A stretch of 39,807 nt of DNA from an uncultured Acetatifactor sp. (GTDB lineage Bacteria > Bacillota > Clostridia > Lachnospirales > Lachnospiraceae), in contig NZ_CAJUCP010000018.1 of NCBI RefSeq assembly GCF_910585425.1, positions 44,517 through 84,323 of the forward strand, in the 5' to 3' direction. A model generated the notes under the pieces. It searched no databases. It was given only the letters and a program-made list of their open reading frames with translations, and had not been told where the DNA came from. The translations under genes and the position numbers were made by a program. Below, piece by piece: positions 32,741-39,807 of the stretch (position 1 is the first letter of the stretch; each line of letters opens with the position of its first letter).

Positions 32741-34390
32741 ATGAGAAAGAAAACAAGAATCAGCGGTCTGCTTATGGCAATGTTGCTGGGACTGGGCACT
32801 TTGAGCGGATGCGGCAGCGAACCTGCGGCTACGGGTTCATCCACTCCGGCAGATGTGCCTGTGTCGGAAGAGTCAGAGGAGGCATCGGATTCTGCATCCG
32901 AGCAGGATTCTGCATCCGAATCAGCGCCGGAGGCGGAGGCTCAGGCGGAAGGACCCGATATCTCCGAGGAAGTGACCCTGACCATGTACCTCATCGGAGA
33001 CCGCCCCGTGGACAACGACGAGGTGTTTGCGAAAATCAACGAAAAGCTGAAGACGGAAATCAATGCCACCATTGATGTGAAGTTCATGAGCTGGGGCGAA
33101 TATGAGCAGAAATATCCGCTGATCTTTGCTTCCGGAGAAGACTGGGACATCATCTATACGGCTGACTGGTGTTTCTACAATGCACAGGCCACCAAGCAGG
33201 GATTCTGGGAGATTACCCAGGAAGCGCTCGACACTTACGCACCCATGACTGCGGCAAGCATTTATCCGGAGGCCTGGGAGCAGGCAAAGGTGGACGGACA
33301 GGTATTTATGCTTCCCATGAACTATAAGGAGATTACTTCCTATGTGTACATGGCAAGGGGCGATTTGATGGATAAATACGATATCAAGTCCGTTGCATCC
33401 CTGGACGAGGCGGAGGCCTACATGGATGCCATCGTGGCAAACGAGCCCACACTGATTCCCCTGGATGTAGGCTCCGATTACGACAAGCTCTTTGTGTTTG
33501 ACCGCATGTGGCAGAAAGCGAACTGGGAGTCTGAGGAAAAAGTAGCCGGAATCGGCACATGGCAGGCAATGGGCAGCGTCAGCGAAACGGACGGCAATGC
33601 GGAAGTGAAGGGCGTTTACGATCAGCCGGAGTTCCAGGGTGTGATTGAGCGCCTGAAGAGCTGGAAGGACAAAGGATTCTGGAGCAAAAACGCCGTTGTC
33701 AATACCCAGAACAACACGGAAAGCTTCCAGGCAGGAAAATCTGCATTGGCCCTTTGCAATGCCAACACGGCAAAAAGCATCTACACACAGATGTCCACCG
33801 AGCATCCGGAATGGGATGTGCGCGTATTTGACGCCCAGGACGGCGTACCGCCTGTCTTGAATTCCTATCTGGCAAACGGTATGAGTATTTTCTCCAAATC
33901 CAAATATCCGGAGCGGGCGCTGATGGCTCTTGATTATCTGCGCAACGATGTGGAAATCAACAATCTGTTCTGCTACGGCATTGAGGGCAAGCACTGGGAA
34001 GCTTCCGGAGACAACGCGCTGGTATCCCTGCCTGACAGCTCCAATTATGCTTATGACAGCAACTGCAACTGGGGCGTGCGAAACGATGCAAGCTGGCGTG
34101 TTGTGGAAGGCGGCATCCCGGGGCTGGAGGAACTGAATGCCCAGTGGAAGGAGACGGCCTACAGCAGACGTTATCAGACCTTCGTGTTCAACGATGGGGA
34201 TGTGAAAAACGAGATTGCTGCCATTACCGAAATCTTCAACTCGGAATACAAGCTGCTGGGACTGGGCTTTACGGATGACCCTGCAGGCGACATTGCAAAG
34301 CTGAAGGAAAAGATGGCTGCGGCAGGCGCGGACACCGTGTATGCGGAGATGCAGAAGCAGGCCCAGGAATTCCTGACAAACGAAAACTGA
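32741..34390 (+). CDS. Extracellular sugar-binding lipoprotein of the LplA type
   Basis: A 549-residue lipoprotein. The signal peptide ends in the lipobox LSGC, with the lipid-bearing Cys at residue 24. A Ser/Glu/Ala-rich linker (about 25-75) contains two 18-base repeat units (DSASEQ, DSASES at 32888-32923), then the large binding domain begins near EVTLTMYLIGDRPVDNDEVF. DUF3502-like features near the end are compatible with this large solute-binding class. It delivers the sugar to the two permeases. AAAAAGGAGGA precedes the ATG. The operon ends at the terminator at 34413-34452. Confidence 0.93.
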   Translation: MRKKTRISGLLMAMLLGLGTLSGCGSEPAATGSSTPADVPVSEESEEASDSASEQDSASESAPEAEAQAEGPDISEEVTLTMYLIGDRPVDNDEVFAKINEKLKTEINATIDVKFMSWGEYEQKYPLIFASGEDWDIIYTADWCFYNAQATKQGFWEITQEALDTYAPMTAASIYPEAWEQAKVDGQVFMLPMNYKEITSYVYMARGDLMDKYDIKSVASLDEAEAYMDAIVANEPTLIPLDVGSDYDKLFVFDRMWQKANWESEEKVAGIGTWQAMGSVSETDGNAEVKGVYDQPEFQGVIERLKSWKDKGFWSKNAVVNTQNNTESFQAGKSALALCNANTAKSIYTQMSTEHPEWDVRVFDAQDGVPPVLNSYLANGMSIFSKSKYPERALMALDYLRNDVEINNLFCYGIEGKHWEASGDNALVSLPDSSNYAYDSNCNWGVRNDASWRVVEGGIPGLEELNAQWKETAYSRRYQTFVFNDGDVKNEIAAITEIFNSEYKLLGLGFTDDPAGDIAKLKEKMAAAGADTVYAEMQKQAQEFLTNEN

Positions 34391-34412
34391 CGATTGATTC
34401 TCCCTAGACAGA

Positions 34413-34452
34413 GGAGCAGCCGCACTGGGCAATCAGCGCGGCTGTTCCTTTT
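34413..34452 (+). terminator. Terminator of the sugar transporter operon
   Basis: An 11-bp stem (GGAGCAGCCGC at 34413-34423 with GCGGCTGTTCC at 34438-34448, one G-U pair), a 14-base loop, and TTTT then AAATTAATT. It follows the binding-protein stop by 22 bases. Confidence 0.85.
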
Positions 34453-34493
34453 AAATTAATTGGGCTTGAGTTATCGGCCGGGCTGCGGCGGAA

Positions 34494-35105
34494 TCAGAAA
34501 AAGCGCAGCTGTTCGTAGTCCGTGCCTCGTTCTAACGGGGCCGGGACTTTTTGCAGGAGTTGTTCTGTGCGGCTTCCGTCCAGAATCCAGCCGACGGCCT
34601 CCTCCCGGGACAAGATCAGGGGCATGCGGTCATGGACTGGCTCCATGGAGCCGTTGGCCGCCGTGGTCAGGATGACGAAATGCTCGCCGTCCTGGTATGG
34701 CCTGCAGCATCCCGCCATGAACAAGGCTCCTCCCTGTTCCCGCCGGAAAGAGAACTTCTCCTTGCGGGAATCCCATTCGTAGAAAGCGCTGGCCGGGATG
34801 ACGGTGCGCCTGTGGCGGATGCCCTCCCGGAACAGGGGCTTTTCCGCGGCAGACTCACACCTGGCGTTGAAGACCAGCCCTTTTCCGGAGTCCTGCTGCA
34901 GGGGAAAGCCCCACCGCAGCCAGGCGCAGCCTATACGTCCGCCTGCGGCCAGGAGGACAGGGGCTTCGGCTGCCGGGCGGACGTCCGTCTTCTGGATCCG
35001 CTGCAGCGCGGCGGCAGTCTCCCGGCTCAGCTCCCCCTGGATTTCCCTGACAAGCCTCTCGATTTCTGTTGCCGTATCATCGTCTATATAATATCGACCA
35101 CACAT
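34494..35105 (-). CDS. yedK: SOS response-associated peptidase (HMCES/YedK family)
   Basis: A 203-residue protein that links itself to abasic sites in single-stranded DNA through its Cys2. The start MCGRYYI is exact for the family; removal of Met exposes Cys2. FNARCESAAEKPLF holds the conserved Asn, PASAFYEWD the Glu, and PVHDRMPLIL the His of the active site. ATG 35105 is therefore fixed, not the longer frame from 35228. A TATAAT is seen at 35147-35142 on the minus strand. I found no LexA box before it. It lies in a cluster with dinB. Confidence 0.95.
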   Translation of the reverse strand: MCGRYYIDDDTATEIERLVREIQGELSRETAAALQRIQKTDVRPAAEAPVLLAAGGRIGCAWLRWGFPLQQDSGKGLVFNARCESAAEKPLFREGIRHRRTVIPASAFYEWDSRKEKFSFRREQGGALFMAGCCRPYQDGEHFVILTTAANGSMEPVHDRMPLILSREEAVGWILDGSRTEQLLQKVPAPLERGTDYEQLRFF

Positions 35106-35318
35106 ATATTTCGCCTTTCCGGATTTTGTATTTCTGAGATTATTATACTTTAATGTTGTAATGCAGTTCTGAGTTCTGTAGCATGAGGCATTGCATAAAA
35201 ATGCCAATGGAGGTATTTTGAAAAACATATTTTGAAAAAATTAAAATAGAGGATTGACAGGGCTTGAAAAATAGCTTATTATTGACAATAAGAAATGGGT
35301 TTTTACCGTACAGTGTTT

Positions 35319-35558
35319 TCACTCAAGCGGGCTGCTCGTTTCTTTTTTTATTGCCAGAACATCATACAGATACTTTTTGCCATTATCCGCATGACGGACT
35401 AACATACTTGCCGAATAAATGTTATGCCATGCTATTTTTCCCGTTTTATCATCATATATGGGTAATGCAAACCGGATGTTGTACCTATACCATCCAAAGA
35501 TTCTATGCCTTTCTTTTTGAAAACAGTATATACCATTCGGACCTGCTTTACAACTTCT
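35319..35558 (-). pseudogene. Decayed C-terminal end of a phage/ICE barnase-EndoU-type nuclease
   Basis: The minus-strand frame from a stop before 35558 down to TGA at 35321-35319 encodes about 79 residues without an obvious start: KAGPNGIYCFQKE, then FALPIYDDKTG, SMLVRHADNGKKYLYDVLAI and KKETSSPLE. The end pattern (RHxDxGKxYLYDxxxIKKETSxPLE) resembles the tails of toxin-like nuclease domains found at the C-terminus of large phage and conjugative-element proteins. The family match is from memory. The upstream part is missing or frame-shifted, so this is a remnant. It marks an old insertion between HMCES and the MNT/HEPN pair. Confidence 0.5.
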
Positions 35559-35710
35559 TTAAAAAATTAAGTTTATGTGACAAATATGTGGAACGGTGGC
35601 CAATAAAAGTTTTCTTCCGTCAGTCCAAGGACGAACTGGCATTTGACAGGTATCAGGTTTGTTCCTCCACAGGAATCAGGAGTTGGTTTTACAAACATTC
35701 CATATATCGT

Positions 35711-35739
35711 TTGCCTTTCCGGGATCCACATGATAAAAT
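35711..35739 (+). promoter_or_regulatory. Promoter of the MNT/HEPN pair
   Basis: TTGCCT (35711-35716), a 17-base spacer and TAAAAT (35734-35739), with TG one base before the -10 (extended -10). The start codon is 24 bases downstream, so the leader is very short. Confidence 0.65.
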
Positions 35740-35762
35740 GGAGGGCATAAGGGAGGGATTCG

Positions 35763-36107
35763 ATGAACCGTATGGAGGAAATGTGGGATTTCCCAGTGAT
35801 GGAAGGGGTGGATTTTCCGAATGCGAACCGGGTGCACCCGCTGATGCAGAGGAGGGTGGAGAAGCTGATCCGCCACCTGCGGCAGGATGAGAATATCAAA
35901 AGAGCGGCGCTCTTTGGGAGCTCTCTGGAATTTCGGTGCAGCAGCTACAGCGATATCGACCTCTATCTGGAAAAGCATGAAAAAGGGAAAAAGTTAGAGC
36001 CTTTGCCTGAGGTGGGATGCGAAGTGGACATCATCACGGACCTGCCGCCGGAGTCTGCCCTGTACCGCGAGATAGACGCAAAGGGATTATTATTGTTCGA
36101 GAGGTGA
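35763..36107 (+). CDS. MNT-type nucleotidyltransferase, probable antitoxin
   Basis: A 114-residue minimal nucleotidyltransferase. The motif GSSLEF...SDID (Gly52-Ser53, ten residues, Asp64 and Asp66) is a perfect GSx10DxD, and the third Asp is in CEVDII (89). In known MNT/HEPN pairs such proteins AMPylate the HEPN toxin and silence it. The ATG has GGGAGGG upstream. The HEPN gene starts 4 bases after the stop, so both are translated together. Confidence 0.88.
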   Translation: MNRMEEMWDFPVMEGVDFPNANRVHPLMQRRVEKLIRHLRQDENIKRAALFGSSLEFRCSSYSDIDLYLEKHEKGKKLEPLPEVGCEVDIITDLPPESALYREIDAKGLLLFER

Positions 36108-36111
36108 CGAT

Positions 36112-36630
36112 ATGTGCGATGTACGGCTGTTTCGAAGCGCAAGGCTGGATTTCGAGACTGCGAAAAAGCTGTGGGAGACTCCCTGGGATGATGAAATGAT
36201 ATTGAACAACGCGGCCTATCATCTGCAGCAGGCAGTGGAGAAGGCTTTAAAGGGGGCCCTGGAGTGCGTAGGCGTCACGGTGCCGAACACCCATAAGATT
36301 ACGAAGCTCCTGGCCATGACTGCCGACAATGGCGCGAACCTTGTGATAACCGACTGGATCGACGACCATTCCGAAATGCTCAGTGAGTGGGAGGCAGAGG
36401 CACGATATAACGTGGATTTCATAGTGGAAAAGCGAAAGTTGGGCAGGGCCATGGAGGAAATCGAACATTTTTTCCGGCAGAACGGGATCCAAAAGGAGCT
36501 GCGCCCGGAACTGCGGGATGGGGCAATGCGGGAAAAGCTTCTGTGCTGTCTGCCGGAATCCAGGCGGGGGTGCAGCGACTTTGAGCTGAACTGCTATTAT
36601 ATTATGTTCCGGAAGAGGATAGAGGCCTAG
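36112..36630 (+). CDS. HEPN-domain protein, probable toxin
   Basis: A 172-residue all-helical HEPN protein. The N-terminal helix pattern NNAAYHLQQAVEKALKGAL (about 32-50) followed by PNTHKITKLL and EARYNVDF are typical for PF05168. A candidate Rx6H (Arg112, His119) may be the RNase motif, although its place differs from the classical Rx4-6H spot, so RNase activity is uncertain. The last 45 residues are an extra Arg/Glu-rich tail with two Cys in LLCC. It is coupled to the MNT gene. Confidence 0.85.
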   Translation: MCDVRLFRSARLDFETAKKLWETPWDDEMILNNAAYHLQQAVEKALKGALECVGVTVPNTHKITKLLAMTADNGANLVITDWIDDHSEMLSEWEAEARYNVDFIVEKRKLGRAMEEIEHFFRQNGIQKELRPELRDGAMREKLLCCLPESRRGCSDFELNCYYIMFRKRIEA

Positions 36631-36642
36631 CCCCAATCTTCC

Positions 36643-36966
36643 CTACCGGAGATTCAGCACCCACCTCCCTTCTGTCTGGAAGAAGATCAGCCAGGCGCGG
36701 ATGTACCTGTCTCTGATTACGAGAGTACAGTCATATTCGATGGACGGTATCCCAGCGTACCGCTTTTTGGTCTGGGTATGCACTGTGATGTCCCGGATGG
36801 TCTGTATCTGTCCTTCTTCGTCTTTCAATTTGATCATCAACGGCGTTATCTTTCCGGTGCTGGTGCACCAGCATTCGCAGGCGATTTCCCGCTGTGTGCC
36901 CCGGAGGAGGCCGGTTTCCATCTTGCCGCCCATAGCTCCGGCGTCTGCCGCTATTCCAAATGCCAT
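36643..36966 (-). CDS. Small protein of unknown function beside dinB
   Basis: A 107-residue protein that I do not recognise. It has a short Gly/Ala-rich start and then a beta-rich domain (ITPLMIKLKDEEGQIQTIRD, KKRYAGIPSIEYDC, RDRYIRAWLIFFQ) that could bind a partner or nucleic acid. ATG 36966 is chosen because AAGGGGGGG lies 7 bases before it; the neighbouring ATG at 36972 would be 1 base away. It lies downstream of dinB on the same strand with 128 bases between, so it may be read with dinB as an SOS gene. It ends 12 bases from the converging HEPN gene. Confidence 0.65.
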   Translation of the reverse strand: MAFGIAADAGAMGGKMETGLLRGTQREIACECWCTSTGKITPLMIKLKDEEGQIQTIRDITVHTQTKKRYAGIPSIEYDCTLVIRDRYIRAWLIFFQTEGRWVLNLR

Positions 36967-37094
36967 TTCCATACCCCCCCTTCGCGCCTCGGCGCGCATA
37001 TCCATCGAACTTTCTGCCATGCCGTCTGCGGCGGCACAGGCAAAGCGCAAAAGCCGCGCCCGGAGGAATGCCCGCGCTTTGCCCACATGCCTCC

Positions 37095-38378
37095 TCACGC
37101 CCCTACGCCCCCGCACATGTGGCTGACGGGCGTGTTCAGGAACGGGGCCCGCTTTACGCTGTCCCGCCCGAACCGCTGCCGCAGGGCATCCACCGTCCTG
37201 TCCACGGCGGCCAGCTTCTCATAGTCGATTTCGTCAAAAAGGCTCATCTGCCTGCCGCAGGCTCCGTACCTGGCCCCGCCGGTGTGCACCCCCAGATGGC
37301 GGATGGGCCTGCCGTCCCAGAGCTCCGGGAAAAGCTCCCTGGCGGCATGGTAGATCTCCAGGGTCAGGTCGGTGGGGGAGACCAGGGCCCTCTGGTGGGA
37401 GAAATAGGACAGGTCCGCATACCGGATGCCCACAGAGACCACGGAGACCTTCGCCCCGTCCGCCCGCAGGCGGCTCCCCAGGGTCTCCGACAGGGCCAGC
37501 AGCACCAGGTCCGCCGTCTCCCTGTCCGTCACGTCGAAGGGCGTGGTGGTGCTGTTCCCATAGCCCTTGTTGGGGGCGGGGGACGCCAGCACCGGGGACA
37601 GGTCTATGCCGCGGGCGAATCCCCAGAGGGTCTCGCCCTGCTTCTTCAGGACAGCCTTCAGCCATGCGGGGTCGGCCGCCGCCAGGTCTCCGATGGTGGA
37701 AAGCCCCATGGAGAACAGCTTCTTCGCCGTGGCAGGGCCCACGAAGAACAGATCCGACACGGGCAGGGGCCACATCTTCTCTGGAATCTCCTGCCGGTAC
37801 AGGGTGTGGACGCGGTCCGGCTTGCGGAAGTCGGAAGCCATCTTGGCCAGGAGCCTGCTGTGGGATATGCCGATGTTCACGGTGAAGCCCAGCTCCTCCC
37901 GGATCCTGTCCTTTATCAGGGCTGCGGCTTCCTCCGGAGCGCCGAACAGATGACAGGTCGTAGTCATATCCACGAAGGCCTCGTCGATGCTGTAGGGCTC
38001 CACCGTATCCGAATACTCCCTCAGGATGTCCAGAAAGGCCGCGGAGCATTCCCGGTACAGGTCGTAGTTTGGCGGCACCAGCAGCAGGGCCGGACATTTC
38101 CGCCTGGCCTCCAGCACGGTCTCTCCGGTCCGGATGCCGTAGCTCTTCGCGGGGATGGATTTGGCCAGGATGATGCCGTGGCGTTTCGTCACGTCCCCGC
38201 CTACCGCGGAAGGGATTTCCCGCAGGTCCATGCCGCCGCCCCTGTGCGCCGTGTGGCAGCCGGTTGGCATCTGACTGTCCGTTTCCGTGAAAACGCCGTG
38301 GGTCAGACGATAAACAGCCTCCCAGGAGAGGAAGGCTGCGTTCACATCGATATGAAAAATAATATTTTCCAAACGCAC
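37095..38378 (-). CDS. dinB: Y-family DNA polymerase (DinB/UmuC-like)
   Basis: A 427-residue translesion polymerase. The catalytic residues are FHIDVNAAF (first Asp, residue 11) and YSIDEAFVDM (about 129-138), followed by NIGISHSRLLAKMASDFRKPD and the little-finger domain. The C-terminal QMSLF is a sliding-clamp binding motif. A 20-residue insertion (residues 29-48, with TETDSQMPTG) precedes DLREIPSAVGGD. The GTG at 38378 is preferred: AAGGAGG ends 5 bases before it, while the upstream GTG at 38384 would touch the ribosome site. Two LexA-type boxes control it. Confidence 0.93.
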   Translation of the reverse strand: MRLENIIFHIDVNAAFLSWEAVYRLTHGVFTETDSQMPTGCHTAHRGGGMDLREIPSAVGGDVTKRHGIILAKSIPAKSYGIRTGETVLEARRKCPALLLVPPNYDLYRECSAAFLDILREYSDTVEPYSIDEAFVDMTTTCHLFGAPEEAAALIKDRIREELGFTVNIGISHSRLLAKMASDFRKPDRVHTLYRQEIPEKMWPLPVSDLFFVGPATAKKLFSMGLSTIGDLAAADPAWLKAVLKKQGETLWGFARGIDLSPVLASPAPNKGYGNSTTTPFDVTDRETADLVLLALSETLGSRLRADGAKVSVVSVGIRYADLSYFSHQRALVSPTDLTLEIYHAARELFPELWDGRPIRHLGVHTGGARYGACGRQMSLFDEIDYEKLAAVDRTVDALRQRFGRDSVKRAPFLNTPVSHMCGGVGA

Positions 38379-38427
38379 GTTCACCTCCTTGATACAACAT
38401 TATAGGAAACGTGCGTTTGGGATGCAA
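38369..38427 (-). promoter_or_regulatory. dinB promoter with two LexA-type operators
   Basis: On the minus strand TTGCAT (38427-38422), a 17-base spacer and TATAAT (38404-38399). A LexA/DinR-like box AAACGCACGTTT (38419-38408) fills the spacer, and a second box GAACGTGCGTTT (38383-38372) covers the ribosome site edge and the GTG start. The two boxes share a perfect 13-bp inverted repeat (38369-38381 and 38408-38420). Both fit the Gram-positive pattern GAACrnryGTTy with at most one mismatch. The predicted start of transcription is near 38392, so the 5' leader is only about 14 bases. Confidence 0.75.
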
Positions 38428-38538
38428 TAGGGGATTACTGGAAATCCTCAAAATATTCGTGGGGCGCATCCCGGCTCTTCACCCTTAGAAACGGGCGTCT
38501 GTCAGGGCGATTGTCAAAGCCGGTTTGAAGCTTTGGAC

Positions 38539-39414
38539 TTATGCCTCCGAAAAACGCCGTCTATATTCCTCCAGTTCTGTGCGGAGCTTCTGTACTTCTA
38601 GCTCTGCCTGTTCCGCCCGCTGCCGTTCTTTTTCCTTTTCCTGCAGAGCCTCTTCCTTCGCCTTCCTTTCGCGTTCCGTGTTGACGCGTTCCTCCGCAAT
38701 GGCATCTTCCCGTTCAAGCTCTATGCGCCTGTCAAATGTGTAATCCAGTTGTGTCACCTTCGTCACCTCCCTGCGGCGCCGTATCAGGAATTCCCGCAGC
38801 ACGTCCTCCCTGATGCAACGGTCTATGGCTTTGTCGATTGCTTTCCTCAAATCCTTCTCCGGATATGCCCCCAGGTACTCCCGCACATAGCCTACAAACA
38901 TCATGTATTGCTCCAAAACCGGGCATTCCGACAGCAGCTTTCTGTTCATTCCCGCATTGATGTTATATACAGTGCAGGCCAGCTCAAGCTCAGGCTCCTC
39001 CATGGGGTTTGCGTATGCGTCCGACAGCTTGAGCTGATACAGCTCCGGCTGGTCCTCCACCCCATTGTAGAACACCGCGAACCGGGGCGTCGGAATCTTC
39101 ACCAGCTTCCTCCCGTATATGTTCTGCTTCTTGACCCACTGCTCCAGAATGTTCGTCACATAAATCAGCGCCCGCAGGGGCATATTGGGGCAGACGGTGG
39201 ATTCATGCTCATACACGCTTAAGTTCATGTCCAGGATGAACGCCGCGTCATTGCGCACCGACAGGGAAATCCCCCGCTCCAGGCTACACACTTCAACAAG
39301 CCCCGGGTCCCTGTATTCCGAATGGTTCAGCGCGTTATACACCTCCAGCGCATACCCCGGCTCCTCCATCAACATGCCGAACACATCACTTTTGTACTCC
39401 CTGTTTCCTGCCAT
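38539..39414 (-). CDS. Rpn-like PD-(D/E)XK family protein with coiled-coil tail
   Basis: A 291-residue protein of the Lachnospiraceae-type Rpn/putative transposase group. Marks are KSDVFGMLMEEPGYALEVYNAL, FILDMNLSVYEHEST (the usual EHQ-type motif reads EHE here), PLRALIYVTNILEQW, YGRKLVKIPTPRFAVFYNG and the C-terminal region (about 235-291), a Glu/Arg/Lys-rich coiled coil. Ribosome site GGGAGG is upstream of the ATG at 39414. Gene order is on the minus strand upstream of dinB. It is a second member of the same broad family as the gene at 22219, but only distantly similar. Role unknown. Confidence 0.7.
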   Translation of the reverse strand: MAGNREYKSDVFGMLMEEPGYALEVYNALNHSEYRDPGLVEVCSLERGISLSVRNDAAFILDMNLSVYEHESTVCPNMPLRALIYVTNILEQWVKKQNIYGRKLVKIPTPRFAVFYNGVEDQPELYQLKLSDAYANPMEEPELELACTVYNINAGMNRKLLSECPVLEQYMMFVGYVREYLGAYPEKDLRKAIDKAIDRCIREDVLREFLIRRRREVTKVTQLDYTFDRRIELEREDAIAEERVNTERERKAKEEALQEKEKERQRAEQAELEVQKLRTELEEYRRRFSEA

Positions 39415-39807
39415 AAAGCTCCTCCCTTTGCGTGCAGGAGGGCCGCGGACTGGGTATTACTTGCGGAAACTCCTGCCCTTATTGAATTTGAATGGATAAA
39501 ATAAAAGCATGGATTTCCCTGACAGCATGAAAAACTTAATATTTGACGAGTATGCAGCCCTAACGGCCATACCGGATTTGAAATAATGCTTTGTACAAAG
39601 TCTAGCATATCCAGGGAGGAAAGGCAAGTGATTTTTTGGCTTAGGGGTTTAGGGGGCCAGGCGGGCATATCACGGATGCACCGGGGTGGAGAGCGCGTCT
39701 GTGAACAGATCGAACTCGGGAGTTTGACACCTGATCATTTAGAAATAACCCACAAAGCCAGTAATGGCTTTATTTTTTTGTCAAATTTATAATTAGCTCT
39801 TCCACGT
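39415..39807. other. 393-bp gene-free end of the window
   Basis: No frame with a convincing start and ribosome site was found. It holds a 12-bp palindrome, CTTTGTACAAAG (39589-39600), and an orphan terminator (39754-39779). The upstream control region of the Rpn-like gene must be in its left part, but no clear promoter was found. Confidence 0.5.
39754..39779 (+). terminator. Orphan Rho-independent terminator
   Basis: A 7-bp stem (AAAGCCA at 39754-39760, TGGCTTT at 39765-39771) with loop GTAA and a run of seven T (39773-39779). No gene ends just before it on the plus strand, so it may end a small RNA or an unrecognised small gene. Confidence 0.75.

Larger units (their letters stand above)
35106..35762. 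other. 657-bp AT-rich gap holding mobile-element remains
   Basis: This stretch is much AT-richer than its flanks. It contains no intact gene, but a decayed nuclease fragment (35319-35558, minus strand) and, further upstream on the same strand in another frame (35573-35720), a stop-free stretch of unknown origin ending in FHIFVT. The promoter of the MNT gene is at its right end. Confidence 0.6.

Noticed and set aside
35106..35230. LexA box before the HMCES/YedK gene
   Set aside because: GAAC occurs twice near 35165-35180 on the minus strand, but neither is followed by the matching GTTC half at the right distance.
35264..35890. 208-codon plus-strand frame across the AT-rich gap
   Set aside because: It has no family pattern, no ribosome site, overlaps the start of the MNT gene and runs opposite to the recognisable nuclease remnant.
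39586..39792. 68-codon plus-strand ORF at the window end
   Set aside because: It runs straight through the terminator hairpin and T-run, has no clear ribosome site and no family pattern.
1..39807. CRISPR array, tRNA or rRNA genes
   Set aside because: No spaced direct repeats, cloverleaf or rRNA segments were seen; the tandem repeats found have no spacers.

Overview
The window looks like chromosomal DNA of a gut-type member of the Clostridia, most likely Lachnospiraceae. This is inferred from gene content and style, not from a marker gene. The signs are strong AGGAGG-type ribosome sites, TTGACA/TATAAT promoters, a YesM/YesN-type two-component system next to an Lpl-type sugar ABC transporter without its own ATPase, half-size paired chromate transporters, Rpn-like PD-(D/E)XK proteins, and a fairly GC-rich background with a few AT-rich islands. 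No rRNA, tRNA, CRISPR array or complete insertion sequence was seen.

Layout. 1-1199: the end of a MutS-like gene carrying an 18-bp tandem repeat, and tadA in the opposite direction. 1351-4735: a rhamnose operon (GH106-like enzyme and rhaM). 4947-6517: a GyrI-like effector-binding protein and a Cys-rich protein of unknown function. 6619-8480: an AT-richer defence-type pair (OLD/RloA-like ATPase and RloB). 8575-9809: a one-base-overlapping SPFH/ribbon-helix-helix pair. 10047-11860: a Uma2-family protein, a D-2-hydroxyacid dehydrogenase and a 38-codon small ORF below a strong palindrome. 12043-13430: a GH125 mannosidase with a near-consensus promoter. 13561-20414: tetR facing away from an MMPL/RND pump that is translationally coupled to a very large GLUG-repeat wall or membrane protein. 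20508-21787: a two-gene chromate transporter with 63-bp repeats at the junction. 22219-23073: an Rpn-like protein with a degenerate motif. 23179-27467: a heterodimeric ABC exporter. 27689-34390: a YesM/YesN pair divergent from an Lpl-type sugar transporter. 34494-38427: a DNA-damage and toxin-antitoxin cluster (HMCES/YedK, MNT-HEPN, a small unknown gene, dinB with two LexA-type boxes) containing a decayed mobile-element nuclease fragment. 38539-39414: a second Rpn-like protein. The rest is a gene-free end with an orphan terminator.

How the genes work together. The carbohydrate genes point to intracellular breakdown of imported rhamnose- and mannose-containing glycans, with the YesM/YesN pair probably sensing a sugar and switching on the divergent transporter. 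The TetR-pump-GLUG operon is the most system-like unit of unclear purpose: an exporter of the lipid/MMPL type whose last codons overlap the start of a secreted, membrane-anchored repeat protein. The most striking DNA-level observations are the paired LexA-type operators on dinB (one inside the promoter spacer, one on the ribosome site and start codon), a face-to-face divergent promoter pair sharing one palindromic -10 core, a hidden frame at 35319-35558 matching phage/ICE nuclease tails, and three unrelated genes with in-frame 18-bp tandem repeats.
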